64,000 nt of DNA from positions 62,001-126,000 of the forward strand of contig NZ_FXTC01000004.1 of the NCBI RefSeq assembly GCF_900182655.1. The letters run 5' to 3'. Source of the DNA: Chryseobacterium rhizoplanae. GTDB taxonomy: Bacteria; Bacteroidota; Bacteroidia; Flavobacteriales; Weeksellaceae. Positions 1 to 9,112 of the stretch are shown here, piece by piece. Made by a program: the position numbers and the translations under genes. A model generated the notes under the pieces. The model made no database searches, was not told where the DNA came from, and saw nothing but the letters and a program-made list of their open reading frames with translations. How positions within the stretch are numbered: position 1 is the first letter of the stretch; each line of letters begins with the position of its first letter.

Positions 1-1086
<1,086 letters not shown>

Positions 1087-1217
1087 TCATAAACCCGCAA
1101 TTGGTAAAAAAAAGATTTTTATCATGCTTTTGAGAATAGATTATTTTAGTATTATACGGATAAAACCATGAAGTAGTGCTGCAATAGTAAGGTTATAGGT
1201 ATTACGCCATTGTTATA

Positions 1218-1249
1218 TTGATACATTGGCACATTATTTCTATATTTGC
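1218..1249 (+). promoter_or_regulatory. Promoter of ribF (TTG ... TATATTTG)
   Basis: TTG at 1218-1220 and TATATTTG at 1241-1248 are 20 bp apart, as in Bacteroidetes -33/-7 promoters. Transcription would start near 1254, after the apparent TTG start at 1246. That decides the ribF start in favour of 1267. Confidence 0.6.
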
Positions 1250-1266
1250 AGTCAAATTTTTCCGTT

Positions 1267-2193
1267 TTGAAAGTTTTCAAGAATTTTACAGATTATTCCT
1301 CTCAGAAGCCTTTAGCATTGTCTTTAGGAATGTTTGACGGGGTACATCTCGGGCATAAGAGTATTATTGATGAACTGACTAAAGTAGGTACAGAGAACAA
1401 TCTGGAAACTGCTATCCTTACTTTCTGGCCGCATCCGAGGTTTGTTTTTAATCCTAATGAAGATTTAAAACTTCTGAATACATTAGAAGAAAAAAAGCAG
1501 CTGGTTGAGAAATATGGTGTTGATAATCTGTTCCTGAAGGAGTTTGATGAAGAATTCAGAAACTTAACCGGAGAAGAATTTGTGCGTCAGATTTTAATTG
1601 ATAAGCTCAACGTTAAATACCTTATTATAGGATACGATCATTCTTTCGGAAAAAATAAAAGCGGAAATTTTGAACTTCTTCAGAAATTATCCAAAGAGCT
1701 GGATTTTGATGTGGAACAAATGGAAGCAATCAATATTCACGAAAACAATATCAGTTCCACGAAAGTACGTAATGCACTTTTAACAGGAAATATCAAGGAG
1801 GCCAACGAAATGCTGGGATACTCCTACTCTGTTTCAGGAACGGTTGTTCATGGGAAGAAAATCGGGAGAACAATTGGCTATCCCACAGCTAATATTGATA
1901 CGGAATCTATTAAGCTTTTACCTAAAAAAGGAGCTTATATTGTAGAAGTATTTGTAAAAGGCAACCAATATAAAGGAATGCTGAGTGTGGGAACCAACCC
2001 CACGGTAAATGGAGAGAAGCTCACTGTGGAAGTTTATATTCTTGATTTTGACGGAGATATTTATGATGAAGAAATTACGGTAAGCTTCAGAGATTTTCTT
2101 CATGATGAAATTAAATTTGAAGGTCTTGAAAAACTGATTGAAAGGCTGGATGAGGATAAAAGATTAACACAGGCGTATGATTTCAAGGAGTAA
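1267..2193 (+). CDS. ribF: Bifunctional riboflavin kinase / FAD synthetase
   Basis: Converts riboflavin to FMN and FMN to FAD in the cytoplasm. The 308-residue protein has an N-terminal nucleotidyltransferase domain with the HxGH-type motif GMFDGVHLGH near residue 17 and GYDHSFGKNKSG near 120. The C-terminal flavokinase domain carries GRTIGYPTANI near residue 200. Length is normal. A longer frame opens at TTG 1246, but that codon sits inside the promoter -7 box, so I chose TTG 1267 (MKVFKNF), which is codon 8 of that frame. The next gene overlaps its last 17 bp, suggesting translational coupling. Confidence 0.95.
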   Translation: MKVFKNFTDYSSQKPLALSLGMFDGVHLGHKSIIDELTKVGTENNLETAILTFWPHPRFVFNPNEDLKLLNTLEEKKQLVEKYGVDNLFLKEFDEEFRNLTGEEFVRQILIDKLNVKYLIIGYDHSFGKNKSGNFELLQKLSKELDFDVEQMEAINIHENNISSTKVRNALLTGNIKEANEMLGYSYSVSGTVVHGKKIGRTIGYPTANIDTESIKLLPKKGAYIVEVFVKGNQYKGMLSVGTNPTVNGEKLTVEVYILDFDGDIYDEEITVSFRDFLHDEIKFEGLEKLIERLDEDKRLTQAYDFKE

Positions 2194-3220
2194 TAATTTT
2201 GATTTTCTAAGGCTTGTTTTTGCAAGTCTTGTTATTATTACCCACTCCTATGCTCTTTCCGGAGCTACTCAAGGCGATCCTTTATCACAACTTACCAACA
2301 GCCAGATGGAATTCTCTTATCTCGGAGTTCATGGTTTTTTTATTATCTCCGGATATTTAATTTTTAAAAGTCTGCTTCGCTGCAAAGGTCTGCTTGATTA
2401 TTACTGGAAAAGACTTTTAAGACTTTTTCCAGCTTTAATAGTGGTACTTTTAATTACTGTTTTGCTGGCACCTGCAGTGTATGAAAGTTCCGTTCCTTAT
2501 TTACAGAACAAATCCGTTTACACTTACATTCCTCAAAATTTAACCCTGTTTTTCCGTCAGAAAGGTATTGACGGTGTTTTTGAAAACAATCCTTACAAAC
2601 ATAGCATCAATGGAAGTTTATGGACTATATGCTACGAATTCAGTATGTATGTAATGGTCTCTTTGCTATTCTTTATCCGTAAAAAGGCTTTTATAAAAAC
2701 CGTTGTTATCCTGTTATTTGTATCAAGTTATGTCTTAAGCATCTACTATCCTTATTTTCTTTACGGATTATTTCACAAGTTGGCATTGGGAACTAATCAT
2801 TTTTATAATCTGATGTGTTTTTTTGCAGGAGGGATGGTACTGACCTACCTTAATGCCAGTAAAAGGACAGAAAACATACTTATTATAACATCTTTTATCA
2901 TTCTTATCATCAGTTTATATTTAAATGTCTTCAAATATACCTGCTATATTACGCTGCCTTTGCTGGTTATTCTTATTGGTGAGAGATCTACCCGATATCT
3001 CAATAAAGTAGGAGAAGTAATTGGAGACACCTCGTACGGAATTTATATTTATTCTTTTCCCATACAACAAGCGCTGATGTATTTTTTTAAGTTTGACACT
3101 GTTATGCTATTTATATTTTCACTGCCACTTTCAATTCTTTTGGGATATATTTCCTGGCATCTGATTGAAAAGAAAGCATTAGGATATAAAGATTTATTTG
3201 CTAAAAAGGCTATTCAGTGA
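2177..3220 (+). CDS. Acyltransferase 3 family membrane protein
   Basis: Integral membrane O-acyltransferase of the OatA/NodX/WecH type, which moves acyl groups onto cell-surface sugars; the substrate cannot be told from sequence. It is 347 aa with about ten hydrophobic segments. The family N-terminus FDFLRLVFASLVIITHS is present, followed by GVHGFFIISGYLI and NGSLWTICYEFSMY, all hallmarks of PF01757. The ATG lies inside the ribF end, in another frame, so the two form one unit. A bidirectional hairpin terminator begins before the stop codon. Confidence 0.88.
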   Translation: MISRSNNFDFLRLVFASLVIITHSYALSGATQGDPLSQLTNSQMEFSYLGVHGFFIISGYLIFKSLLRCKGLLDYYWKRLLRLFPALIVVLLITVLLAPAVYESSVPYLQNKSVYTYIPQNLTLFFRQKGIDGVFENNPYKHSINGSLWTICYEFSMYVMVSLLFFIRKKAFIKTVVILLFVSSYVLSIYYPYFLYGLFHKLALGTNHFYNLMCFFAGGMVLTYLNASKRTENILIITSFIILIISLYLNVFKYTCYITLPLLVILIGERSTRYLNKVGEVIGDTSYGIYIYSFPIQQALMYFFKFDTVMLFIFSLPLSILLGYISWHLIEKKALGYKDLFAKKAIQ

Positions 3221-3232
3221 TGAACAGCCTTT
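3205..3232. terminator. Bidirectional intrinsic terminator
   Basis: Stem AAAGGCT/AGCCTTT extended by TTCA/TGAA after one mismatch, loop GTGA, with T runs on both strands. It separates the convergent acyltransferase and lipoprotein genes and overlaps the acyltransferase stop codon. Confidence 0.75.
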
Positions 3233-3237
3233 TTTAT

Positions 3238-3723
3238 TTATTTTAGTATTTTTAGGTAAATTTTCTGAGTTTCATTATTCAGTTTCACAGTAGGAAACTG
3301 CTTATCATAATCAATAAATATATCTCCTTTTTCATCAGCTTTTCCGTTGCCATCAGAATCCCAGCTTATTGTTACATAATATTTTGCCGGTCCTGCAGGT
3401 TTTGGATTGATCTTGCTTTCAGCATCTTTAGGTATTGGCAGATTGATGGTGAAGGGTATCGACTTCTGCTCGTATTCTTTTTCTGTAATTAAAGTAGCGG
3501 GAGCATCAGCCAGTTTTTCATCCATTCCATACAAGCTTACTTTTAGCAATGCACTTTTTATGGTAAAATTATCTGTTCCTGAAAATTCTATTTTAATATT
3601 TTCGGGAAGTGTTTCTGAAGCTGAGACAGCAGCTGGATTTTCAGCAGTTTTCTTTACTGGTTTGGTGCAGCTTGACAGCATCAATGTACCTGCTGCTGCG
3701 AATAATAAAAGGTGATTTCTCAT
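3238..3723 (-). CDS. Hypothetical lipoprotein
   Basis: 161-aa predicted lipoprotein of unknown function. It begins MRNHLLLFAAAGTLMLSSC, a clear signal peptide with lipobox LSSC, so the mature protein is lipid-anchored at Cys19. The mature part is a compact domain with alternating polar and hydrophobic stretches and the segment YVTISWDSDGNGKADEKGDI, which resembles a calcium-type DxDxNG loop, though no family was recognised. It shares a convergent terminator with the upstream acyltransferase and stands alone as a transcription unit. Confidence 0.75.
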   Translation of the reverse strand: MRNHLLLFAAAGTLMLSSCTKPVKKTAENPAAVSASETLPENIKIEFSGTDNFTIKSALLKVSLYGMDEKLADAPATLITEKEYEQKSIPFTINLPIPKDAESKINPKPAGPAKYYVTISWDSDGNGKADEKGDIFIDYDKQFPTVKLNNETQKIYLKILK

Positions 3724-3806
3724 TTGTTCTTTATTTTGTTACTATGTAAAGTATATTTCACTGGTCATAGATAACAAATTTCATACCTCATTTTATTCTT
3801 ACTATA

Positions 3807-4160
3807 TTATAGAGAATTTACTGCATTCTGAGCCTTCTTTGTCAGGGATTTAAAAACCAAATCATAGGAATGGTCAATGAGTTTAAAGATCAGATCTCTT
3901 TTTAAACCCTCTGCTGTTACAGAGTTCCAGTGAGTTTTGTTCATGTGATAAGCCCCTGTGATCTGAGGATATTGTTCACGGAGTTCTGCACTCCATTCGG
4001 GATCTGTTTTTACATTTATCGATAACGGCTGTCTTTCAAGGCCCATCAGTAAAAACATTTTGGTGTCTACTTTTAACACAAGAGTCTCGTTATCAAACGG
4101 AAAGCTTTCCGTAACTCCTTTTTTGGTAAGACAGTAATCTAAAATTTCGTTGGCATCCAT
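3807..4160 (-). CDS. MmcQ/YjbR family protein
   Basis: 117-aa protein of the MmcQ/YjbR (DUF419) family, a small double-wing fold with a CyaY-like shape sometimes called DNA-binding; its role is not established. Family hallmarks are the N-terminal CLTKKGVTESFPFDNETLV, KVDTKMFLLMG, and the C-terminal HMNKTHWNSV followed by a helical LIDHSYDLV. Length is standard. It is a single gene, with the divergent Rossmann-fold gene beginning 118 bp upstream. Confidence 0.88.
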   Translation of the reverse strand: MDANEILDYCLTKKGVTESFPFDNETLVLKVDTKMFLLMGLERQPLSINVKTDPEWSAELREQYPQITGAYHMNKTHWNSVTAEGLKRDLIFKLIDHSYDLVFKSLTKKAQNAVNSL

Positions 4161-4278
4161 GCAATTATTAGTAATGGTTGATAAGCAATTAGTAATGATT
4201 AAATGATATAATTCTTTAATCTTTAATTCAAATTTAGTAAATTTAAGAAAGAAATAATCTCACAAAACCACAATTATT

Positions 4279-4935
4279 ATGAAAGCTTTGGTAATAGGTG
4301 CTACAGGTGCCACAGGAAAAGATCTGGTCAATCAGTTATTGAATGACAAAGAGTTTGATGAAGTGGATATCTTTGTAAGAAAGCCTGTTGATATTCAAAA
4401 TGATAAGCTAAAAGTTCATGTGGTGAATTTTGAAAAACCAGAGGAATGGAAAGATATGGTGAAAGGAGATGTGGCGTTTTCGTGTCTGGGAACAACTTTA
4501 AAGGATGCCGGAAGCAAAGAAGCCCAGAAAAAAGTAGACTTTGACTACCAATATGAATTTGCGAAAGCTGCGAAAGATAATGACGTAGAAGATTATATTC
4601 TGGTCTCGGCTTATGGAGCGAGTCCACAATCTAAGATTTTCTATTCCAAAATGAAAGGTGAACTGGAAGAAGCTGTAAAGCAGCTGCATTTCAATAAGAT
4701 CACTATTTTTAAGCCGGGAATGCTGGAACGAACAAATTCTGAGCGAACCGGAGAAGTTTTAGGCAGCCGGATTATAAAATTTGCCAATAAACTAGGGTTA
4801 TTACAAAGCCAAAAACCGCTACCCACCGATATTCTGGCAAAAGCAATGATCAAATCTTCAAAAATAAAAAGTAATGGATACTCCAGCATAAAGCTTGGAA
4901 ATATTTTCTGTTTTGCGGAGAAAACCAATGAATAA
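4279..4935 (+). CDS. NAD(P)-dependent oxidoreductase, TIP30/HTATIP2-like atypical SDR
   Basis: 218-aa single Rossmann domain protein of the NAD(P)H-binding atypical SDR group. The N-terminus MKALVIGATGATGKDLV holds the glycine-rich dinucleotide loop GATGATG. CLGTTLKDAGSKEAQKKVD and VSAYGASPQSKIFYSKMKGE are characteristic of the HTATIP2-like branch; YSKMK fits the YxxxK active-site motif. The substrate is unknown. It is a stand-alone plus-strand gene among minus-strand neighbours. Confidence 0.85.
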   Translation: MKALVIGATGATGKDLVNQLLNDKEFDEVDIFVRKPVDIQNDKLKVHVVNFEKPEEWKDMVKGDVAFSCLGTTLKDAGSKEAQKKVDFDYQYEFAKAAKDNDVEDYILVSAYGASPQSKIFYSKMKGELEEAVKQLHFNKITIFKPGMLERTNSERTGEVLGSRIIKFANKLGLLQSQKPLPTDILAKAMIKSSKIKSNGYSSIKLGNIFCFAEKTNE

Positions 4936-5037
4936 TTAAAAGATGCGGGGTTCGGGTTTCGGGGACATGTTAAAGTTGAAAATTTTCTTATTAATTTCCC
5001 TAAAAACTAAAACCTGCTGCCTCTCATCTATTACCTG

Positions 5038-5553
5038 CTATTTTGTGGTTTTACTTCCCATTTTTTGCCCTAGCTTTTCATATTCGATATCATTAGGTTC
5101 CCAAAGTTCTATTTTGTTTCCTTCTATATCCATAATATGAACAAATTTTCCGTATTCATAAGTCTCCATCTTATCAACAATAGTAACATTTTCTTTTTTA
5201 AGCTGCCCGATCAGTTTTTCAAGGTTTTCTACCCGGTAATTGATCATAAAATCTTTTTCTGAAGGCTGAAAATATTTTGTTTTTTCACTGAAAGGACTCC
5301 ATTGGCTGAATCCTTTTTTAGAATTATCCGCTCCCTGATACCACTCAAATACAGATCCGTATTCATTGGTGGCAAGTCCCAGATGGCCTTCGTACCATTC
5401 TCTCATCTTTTTAGGGTCTTTACATTTAAAAAAGATTCCACCAATGCCGGTTACTCTTTTCGTTTCATCAGATTTATTTTCTGTAACGGCTTTAAAAGCA
5501 AATCCTAACATAAAGGAAGCCAGGATACAAAGGGTAAAAATTATTTTCTTCAT
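5038..5553 (-). CDS. VOC family (glyoxalase-like) protein with signal peptide
   Basis: 171 aa. The first 24 residues (MKKIIFTLCILASFMLGFAF) look like a signal peptide or membrane anchor, placing the domain outside the cytoplasm, which is unusual for the mostly cytosolic VOC superfamily. The rest is one VOC unit: GGIFFKCKDPKKMREWYEGH at the first strand-helix, WSPFSEKTKYFQP in the middle, and HIMDIEGNKIELWEP at the C-terminus, where the last glutamate is the usual metal ligand. The function is unknown. Its downstream neighbour on the minus strand is the small NAD-binding gene in convergent orientation. Confidence 0.85.
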   Translation of the reverse strand: MKKIIFTLCILASFMLGFAFKAVTENKSDETKRVTGIGGIFFKCKDPKKMREWYEGHLGLATNEYGSVFEWYQGADNSKKGFSQWSPFSEKTKYFQPSEKDFMINYRVENLEKLIGQLKKENVTIVDKMETYEYGKFVHIMDIEGNKIELWEPNDIEYEKLGQKMGSKTTK

Positions 5554-5576
5554 AAGGAATCATTAATGGTTGTAAA

Positions 5577-5605
5577 ATAAAAAAAGTGGATGTAAACACC
5601 CACTT
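5577..5605 (-). terminator. Terminator of the glutathione peroxidase gene
   Basis: On the minus strand, stem AAGTGG/CCACTT is followed by a run of seven T and more T-rich sequence, 23 bp past the stop codon at 5628. Confidence 0.7.
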
Positions 5606-5627
5606 GTAAAAATATACTTTTTTCTCT

Positions 5628-6203
5628 TTATTTCAGATATTTTGTAATAGCCCCATCAGTAGGCTTTGTAGTACTTACAAAAGAATCGATCAGTTTTCCG
5701 TTTTCGTCAACAAGGAATTTGGTAAAGTTCCAAAGGATGGTTGTGTTCTTTACTCCGTTTAACTCCTTTTCTGTTAAGTACTTGAATATTGGAGCAGTAT
5801 CATCTCCTTTCACAGAAACTTTAGCAGCCAAAGGGAATGTCACCCCGTAATTTTTCTGACAGAAAGCGCCAATTTCAGTATTGGTTCCGGGTTCCTGTCC
5901 TCCAAAATTATTGGCAGGAAATCCTACAACAACCAATTTATCTTTATATTCCTCATATACTTTCTCGAGATCAGCATACTGAGGGGTAAACCCACATTCT
6001 GAAGCGGTATTGACGATCAGGATTTTTTTTCCTTTGAAATCTGCAAAATTGATTTCTTTCCCATCAAGACTTTCTACTTTGAAGTCGTATATTGTTTTTC
6101 CCATAAGTTCTGTGGTTTTGGCTTTAGAAATTTCACTTTTTTGGTTGGTGCAGCTTTGCAGGAATGCGATACAAGAAAGCATCATTAAAAAAATATTTTT
6201 CAT
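5628..6203 (-). CDS. Glutathione peroxidase family lipoprotein
   Basis: Thiol peroxidase of the GPx family, reducing peroxides with a cysteine rather than selenocysteine. The 191-aa protein has an N-terminal lipoprotein signal (MMLSCIAFLQSC, lipid Cys18), so it should face the periplasm. The catalytic site is NTASECGFTPQY near residue 72, followed by GFPANNFGGQEPG (conserved Gln) and WNFTKFLVDENG (conserved Trp and Asn), the full GPx set. Bacterial GPx of this kind normally draws electrons from thioredoxin-like proteins. It sits alone with a terminator, next to an exported VOC protein and a secreted LolA-like protein. Confidence 0.95.
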   Translation of the reverse strand: MKNIFLMMLSCIAFLQSCTNQKSEISKAKTTELMGKTIYDFKVESLDGKEINFADFKGKKILIVNTASECGFTPQYADLEKVYEEYKDKLVVVGFPANNFGGQEPGTNTEIGAFCQKNYGVTFPLAAKVSVKGDDTAPIFKYLTEKELNGVKNTTILWNFTKFLVDENGKLIDSFVSTTKPTDGAITKYLK

Positions 6204-6238
6204 TTTTTATCATTTTATGCAGGCGGACTGCAGTTGAA

Positions 6239-6901
6239 TTAAAATTTAAAAATGTTAGCCGGAAAAACTTTGTTGATTTCTACTTTGTTTAGTAACATCA
6301 CATAATCTCCGTCTTTTTTGGTACTGGAAGACTCAATTCTGAAAGGCATGATAATATTTCCAACTTTTTTAAAATCAGAATAGATCAGCGTTTCATCTTT
6401 TTTCACTTCTTTTAAAAGCATATAAGTCTTTGTATCAAAATAATACATGTTCTTATTGACATTTTTGGTAAGTTCCACTTTATGGCAGTAGATCTCTCCT
6501 ACTTTTTCTTTTCCAAGGTATTTGGCATCAAAACCTTTATTTTCCCAATCAATGAAGTCATTATCAAAACTTTCCGGTACATATTCAGGGTATTCCTGAA
6601 GCTTATTTGCGGCATAGTTCATTGCATATCCTTTTGTTCCATCAAAACCTTCAATTGCCGTTTCTTTTCCGCCGGTAGTAATTAATGTTTTAGTAAGATT
6701 CGGACGCTGCTGATAAATTTTTATCGGATATTCATCTTTGATTCCCAATACCACTTTTCCCTGAAGCAATACAGAATTTAAAAGTTTCCAATTGGTTAAC
6801 CCTCCGGATAATTCAATGTTTTTGTCTATAATTTCCTTTGCGGTCTGTGCCAATATCACATGCGAAAATATCAGTCCAAATACTAATAGTAACTTCTTCA
6901 T
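6239..6901 (-). CDS. Secreted LolA/LolB-fold-like protein
   Basis: 220 aa with signal peptide MKKLLLVFGLIFSHVILAQ. The mature sequence opens TAKEIIDKNIELSGGLTNWK and continues as repeated beta strands, the pattern of Bacteroidetes proteins annotated as outer-membrane lipoprotein-sorting-like (LolA/LppX superfamily, a half-barrel that binds lipid). The match is by pattern only; a lipid-carrier role is inferred. Stop is at 6239 and the next gene upstream is kdsB, separated by a strong terminator, so it has its own transcript. Confidence 0.7.
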   Translation of the reverse strand: MKKLLLVFGLIFSHVILAQTAKEIIDKNIELSGGLTNWKLLNSVLLQGKVVLGIKDEYPIKIYQQRPNLTKTLITTGGKETAIEGFDGTKGYAMNYAANKLQEYPEYVPESFDNDFIDWENKGFDAKYLGKEKVGEIYCHKVELTKNVNKNMYYFDTKTYMLLKEVKKDETLIYSDFKKVGNIIMPFRIESSSTKKDGDYVMLLNKVEINKVFPANIFKF

Positions 6902-6948
6902 TAATTTTATTTATAAATTCAAATATAGGGGGATTTATGTAAAATTGC

Positions 6949-6992
6949 AAAAAAAGGCGAAAGAGCAAATCTGTGCATCTGCTTTTTCGCCT
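6949..6992 (-). terminator. Terminator of kdsB
   Basis: Long hairpin of about 15 bp, GGCGAAA followed by AGCAGAT on the minus strand pairing across loop GCAC, then seven T. It lies just after the kdsB stop. Confidence 0.8.
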
Positions 6993-7001
6993 CAACATTT
7001 T

Positions 7002-7724
7002 TTAAATCAGCTTTCTGGCTTTTTCCAGATCTTCCGGTGTATCAATACCTACTCCTATAAAATTGGTTTCTATCATTTTGATTTTCATTCCATATTCCAG
7101 GTAACGGATACATTCAATTTTTTCGGATATTTCCAATGGTTTCATTTCCAGTTTTGAAAACTGCAACAGCGCTTCTTTCCTGAAAGCATAGACCCCAATA
7201 TGTTTAAAATAGCTTAAATCATAAGAAACTTCCCTGTGAAAAGGAATTACGGAACGGCTGAAATACAAAGCAAAATTATTATTATCAGTAATAACTTTTA
7301 CATTATTCGGGTTTTCAACTTCCTCTTTTTCATGCAGCTGTATTTTCAGAGATGCCAGGGAAATCTCCTGCTGATCATCGTGTTTAAAGACTTCTATCAG
7401 CTGCTGTAATGGTTCCAGTTTAAGAAAAGGTTCGTCTCCCTGAACATTAATCACAATATCGCAGTCTATATTCTGTACGGCTTCTGCAATACGGTCGCTT
7501 CCAGTCTCATGCTGTCCTGTCATAACGGCTTTTCCGCCATTCTGTTCGATTTCATCAAAAATAATTTCAGAATCTGTTGCTACAAATACTTCGTCAAACA
7601 GTCCGGTTTCCACTACATTCTGATAGGTGGTCGTAATAACGGTTTTTTCTCCTAAAATCTGCATTAGTTTCCCGGGAAAACGGCTTGCTTCGTAACGTGC
7701 AGGGATGACAGCAATTATTTTCAT
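7002..7724 (-). CDS. kdsB: 3-deoxy-manno-octulosonate cytidylyltransferase
   Basis: Activates Kdo with CTP to CMP-Kdo, the sugar donor for the inner core of lipopolysaccharide. The 240-aa protein starts [19 protein letters not shown], the nucleotide-binding signature of KdsB, and contains [26 protein letters not shown] and NVQGDEPF, which bind CTP and the metal. The C-terminal [14 protein letters not shown] is also standard. Length matches the family. A dedicated terminator follows. Confidence 0.97.
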   Translation of the reverse strand: MKIIAVIPARYEASRFPGKLMQILGEKTVITTTYQNVVETGLFDEVFVATDSEIIFDEIEQNGGKAVMTGQHETGSDRIAEAVQNIDCDIVINVQGDEPFLKLEPLQQLIEVFKHDDQQEISLASLKIQLHEKEEVENPNNVKVITDNNNFALYFSRSVIPFHREVSYDLSYFKHIGVYAFRKEALLQFSKLEMKPLEISEKIECIRYLEYGMKIKMIETNFIGVGIDTPEDLEKARKLI

Positions 7725-7865
7725 TCAATAAAAATATTAAGTAATTCTCTTTAATTCAACAGGTTTCATTCCAGTACTTACAAAAGTTGAAATGTTCCTT
7801 TTATATTGAGATCAAATGTAGTGAAAAGTATCTTATTTACTCTACAAAACAGAGATTTCGACAGT

Positions 7866-8852
7866 TTAAAAAGAGAGTTTTACGCCTACCATATTATATT
7901 CCCATTGGCGGGATGCCGTAAAGTTGAGATTATATTTTGTTTTTCCGATGGTTCCCTCTGATGAAGTATATCGGCTTTTTGATATTGTTTTTCCTATAAA
8001 ATATCCCATTAATAAAGCTAGCGGGTAATCTGAAGCCCAGTGAACTTTACTTTGCATCATCTGAAAACATAAGGCTCCTGCTAAGGTGTATCCTACCGGT
8101 TTTATCCATTTTGCATCAGGATAATTGTCTGCTATCACAGTGATTCCAGCCATAAAGGTTGTTAAATGTCCGGACGGCATTGCATCGTAATTTGAGGTGT
8201 TCTTTCCAAATTCTGAAAAGCTTGGAAAAGGATTCCAGGCGCCTCCTTTATTACCGTTGATCTCTGCAATAAAAGGACTTTCTCTTCCGGTAATTCTTTT
8301 AATGGTTTGGGTGAAAACTCCGGAAAGAATTAAACTTTCCACCAAACCACTGGCTGTAGCCTGCGCCCTGTAATCATTTTTAATCAAACCATATGTTCCG
8401 AAACCAATTCCCAGCAAAACCAGCGTGGAACCATTTCCAATAAGATATAAAGTAGAGCCTATATCTTTAGGAATTTTAAAAACACCGCCTATTTTGTTGT
8501 AATTATTATCTTTATCCATTCCCCATCTTTCTCCCAACTCTCTTGAATTGTCAATCAGTTTCTGATCCACCGGCAAGAGGATCAGAGTAGCTGCAACAGC
8601 GCCTCCAAGATAATAAGCATGATCTTTGGCAACAAAATCTTTATTTGTATTGATAAAATTTCTGGGTAACTTCGTTACAAAATCCAATAATTTGGGCTTT
8701 GGGTAAGTTCTGACGGAACCATCTTTTAAGGTGTACGTCTGTACTTTTGGCAGCTCAGATTCCTTAGATAGTTCTTTTATTTTCAATGTATCAACTTCTT
8801 GTGAGCATACCAGTATTGAAACTGGTAAGAGTAGAAATCTCAGTTTTTTCAT
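7866..8852 (-). CDS. PAP2 superfamily phosphatase, membrane-bound
   Basis: 328 aa with an N-terminal signal sequence ending before SQEVDTLK, an outer segment of about 70 residues, then several membrane spans. The PAP2 (type 2 phosphatidic acid phosphatase) motifs are DAMPSGHLTTFMAG near residue 215 (motif 2, catalytic His) and KVHWASDYPLALLMGY near 265 (motif 3, His and Asp). Motif 1 is represented by TIKRITGRESPF. Likely substrates are undecaprenyl or lipid pyrophosphates or lipid A, but the sequence does not settle this. It has its own promoter. Confidence 0.88.
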   Translation of the reverse strand: MKKLRFLLLPVSILVCSQEVDTLKIKELSKESELPKVQTYTLKDGSVRTYPKPKLLDFVTKLPRNFINTNKDFVAKDHAYYLGGAVAATLILLPVDQKLIDNSRELGERWGMDKDNNYNKIGGVFKIPKDIGSTLYLIGNGSTLVLLGIGFGTYGLIKNDYRAQATASGLVESLILSGVFTQTIKRITGRESPFIAEINGNKGGAWNPFPSFSEFGKNTSNYDAMPSGHLTTFMAGITVIADNYPDAKWIKPVGYTLAGALCFQMMQSKVHWASDYPLALLMGYFIGKTISKSRYTSSEGTIGKTKYNLNFTASRQWEYNMVGVKLSF

Positions 8853-8895
8853 CGTGTAATTTTCGACTTTATTATATTCAGGTGTGTAAAAGTCT

Positions 8896-8903
8896 CAAAG
8901 ATA
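8896..8903 (-). promoter_or_regulatory. -7 box for PAP2 phosphatase gene
   Basis: Minus-strand TATCTTTG fits TAnnTTTG, 44 bp before the start codon. Confidence 0.5.
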
Positions 8904-9015
8904 ATTCCTAGATGAGTGTTGTACAAAGTGGTTGTTTAACTTTTAATGTTTATTTAATCTTTTACAGATAAACGCACATCTAATTCAAATACTTGATGTT
9001 TATATTGTATTTGAA

Positions 9016-9095
9016 ATGCTTCGACTCCGCTCAGCATGACACAATTAATACTCATTTGGGATTTAACGATGCCATGCCGGACAGAGTCGAAGCAT
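9016..9095. repeat. Intergenic inverted repeat (ATGCTTCGACTC / GAGTCGAAGCAT)
   Basis: Two perfect 12-bp arms at 9016-9027 and 9084-9095, with a further GCATG/CATGC pairing inside, enclose a 32-bp loop. The sequence is richer in GC than the surroundings and lies between the PAP2 promoter and the aminotransferase stop. It looks like an interspersed palindromic element; it may act as a terminator for the aminotransferase but lacks a T run. Confidence 0.6.
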
Positions 9096-9112
9096 ATATT
9101 TTTATGTAAAGA

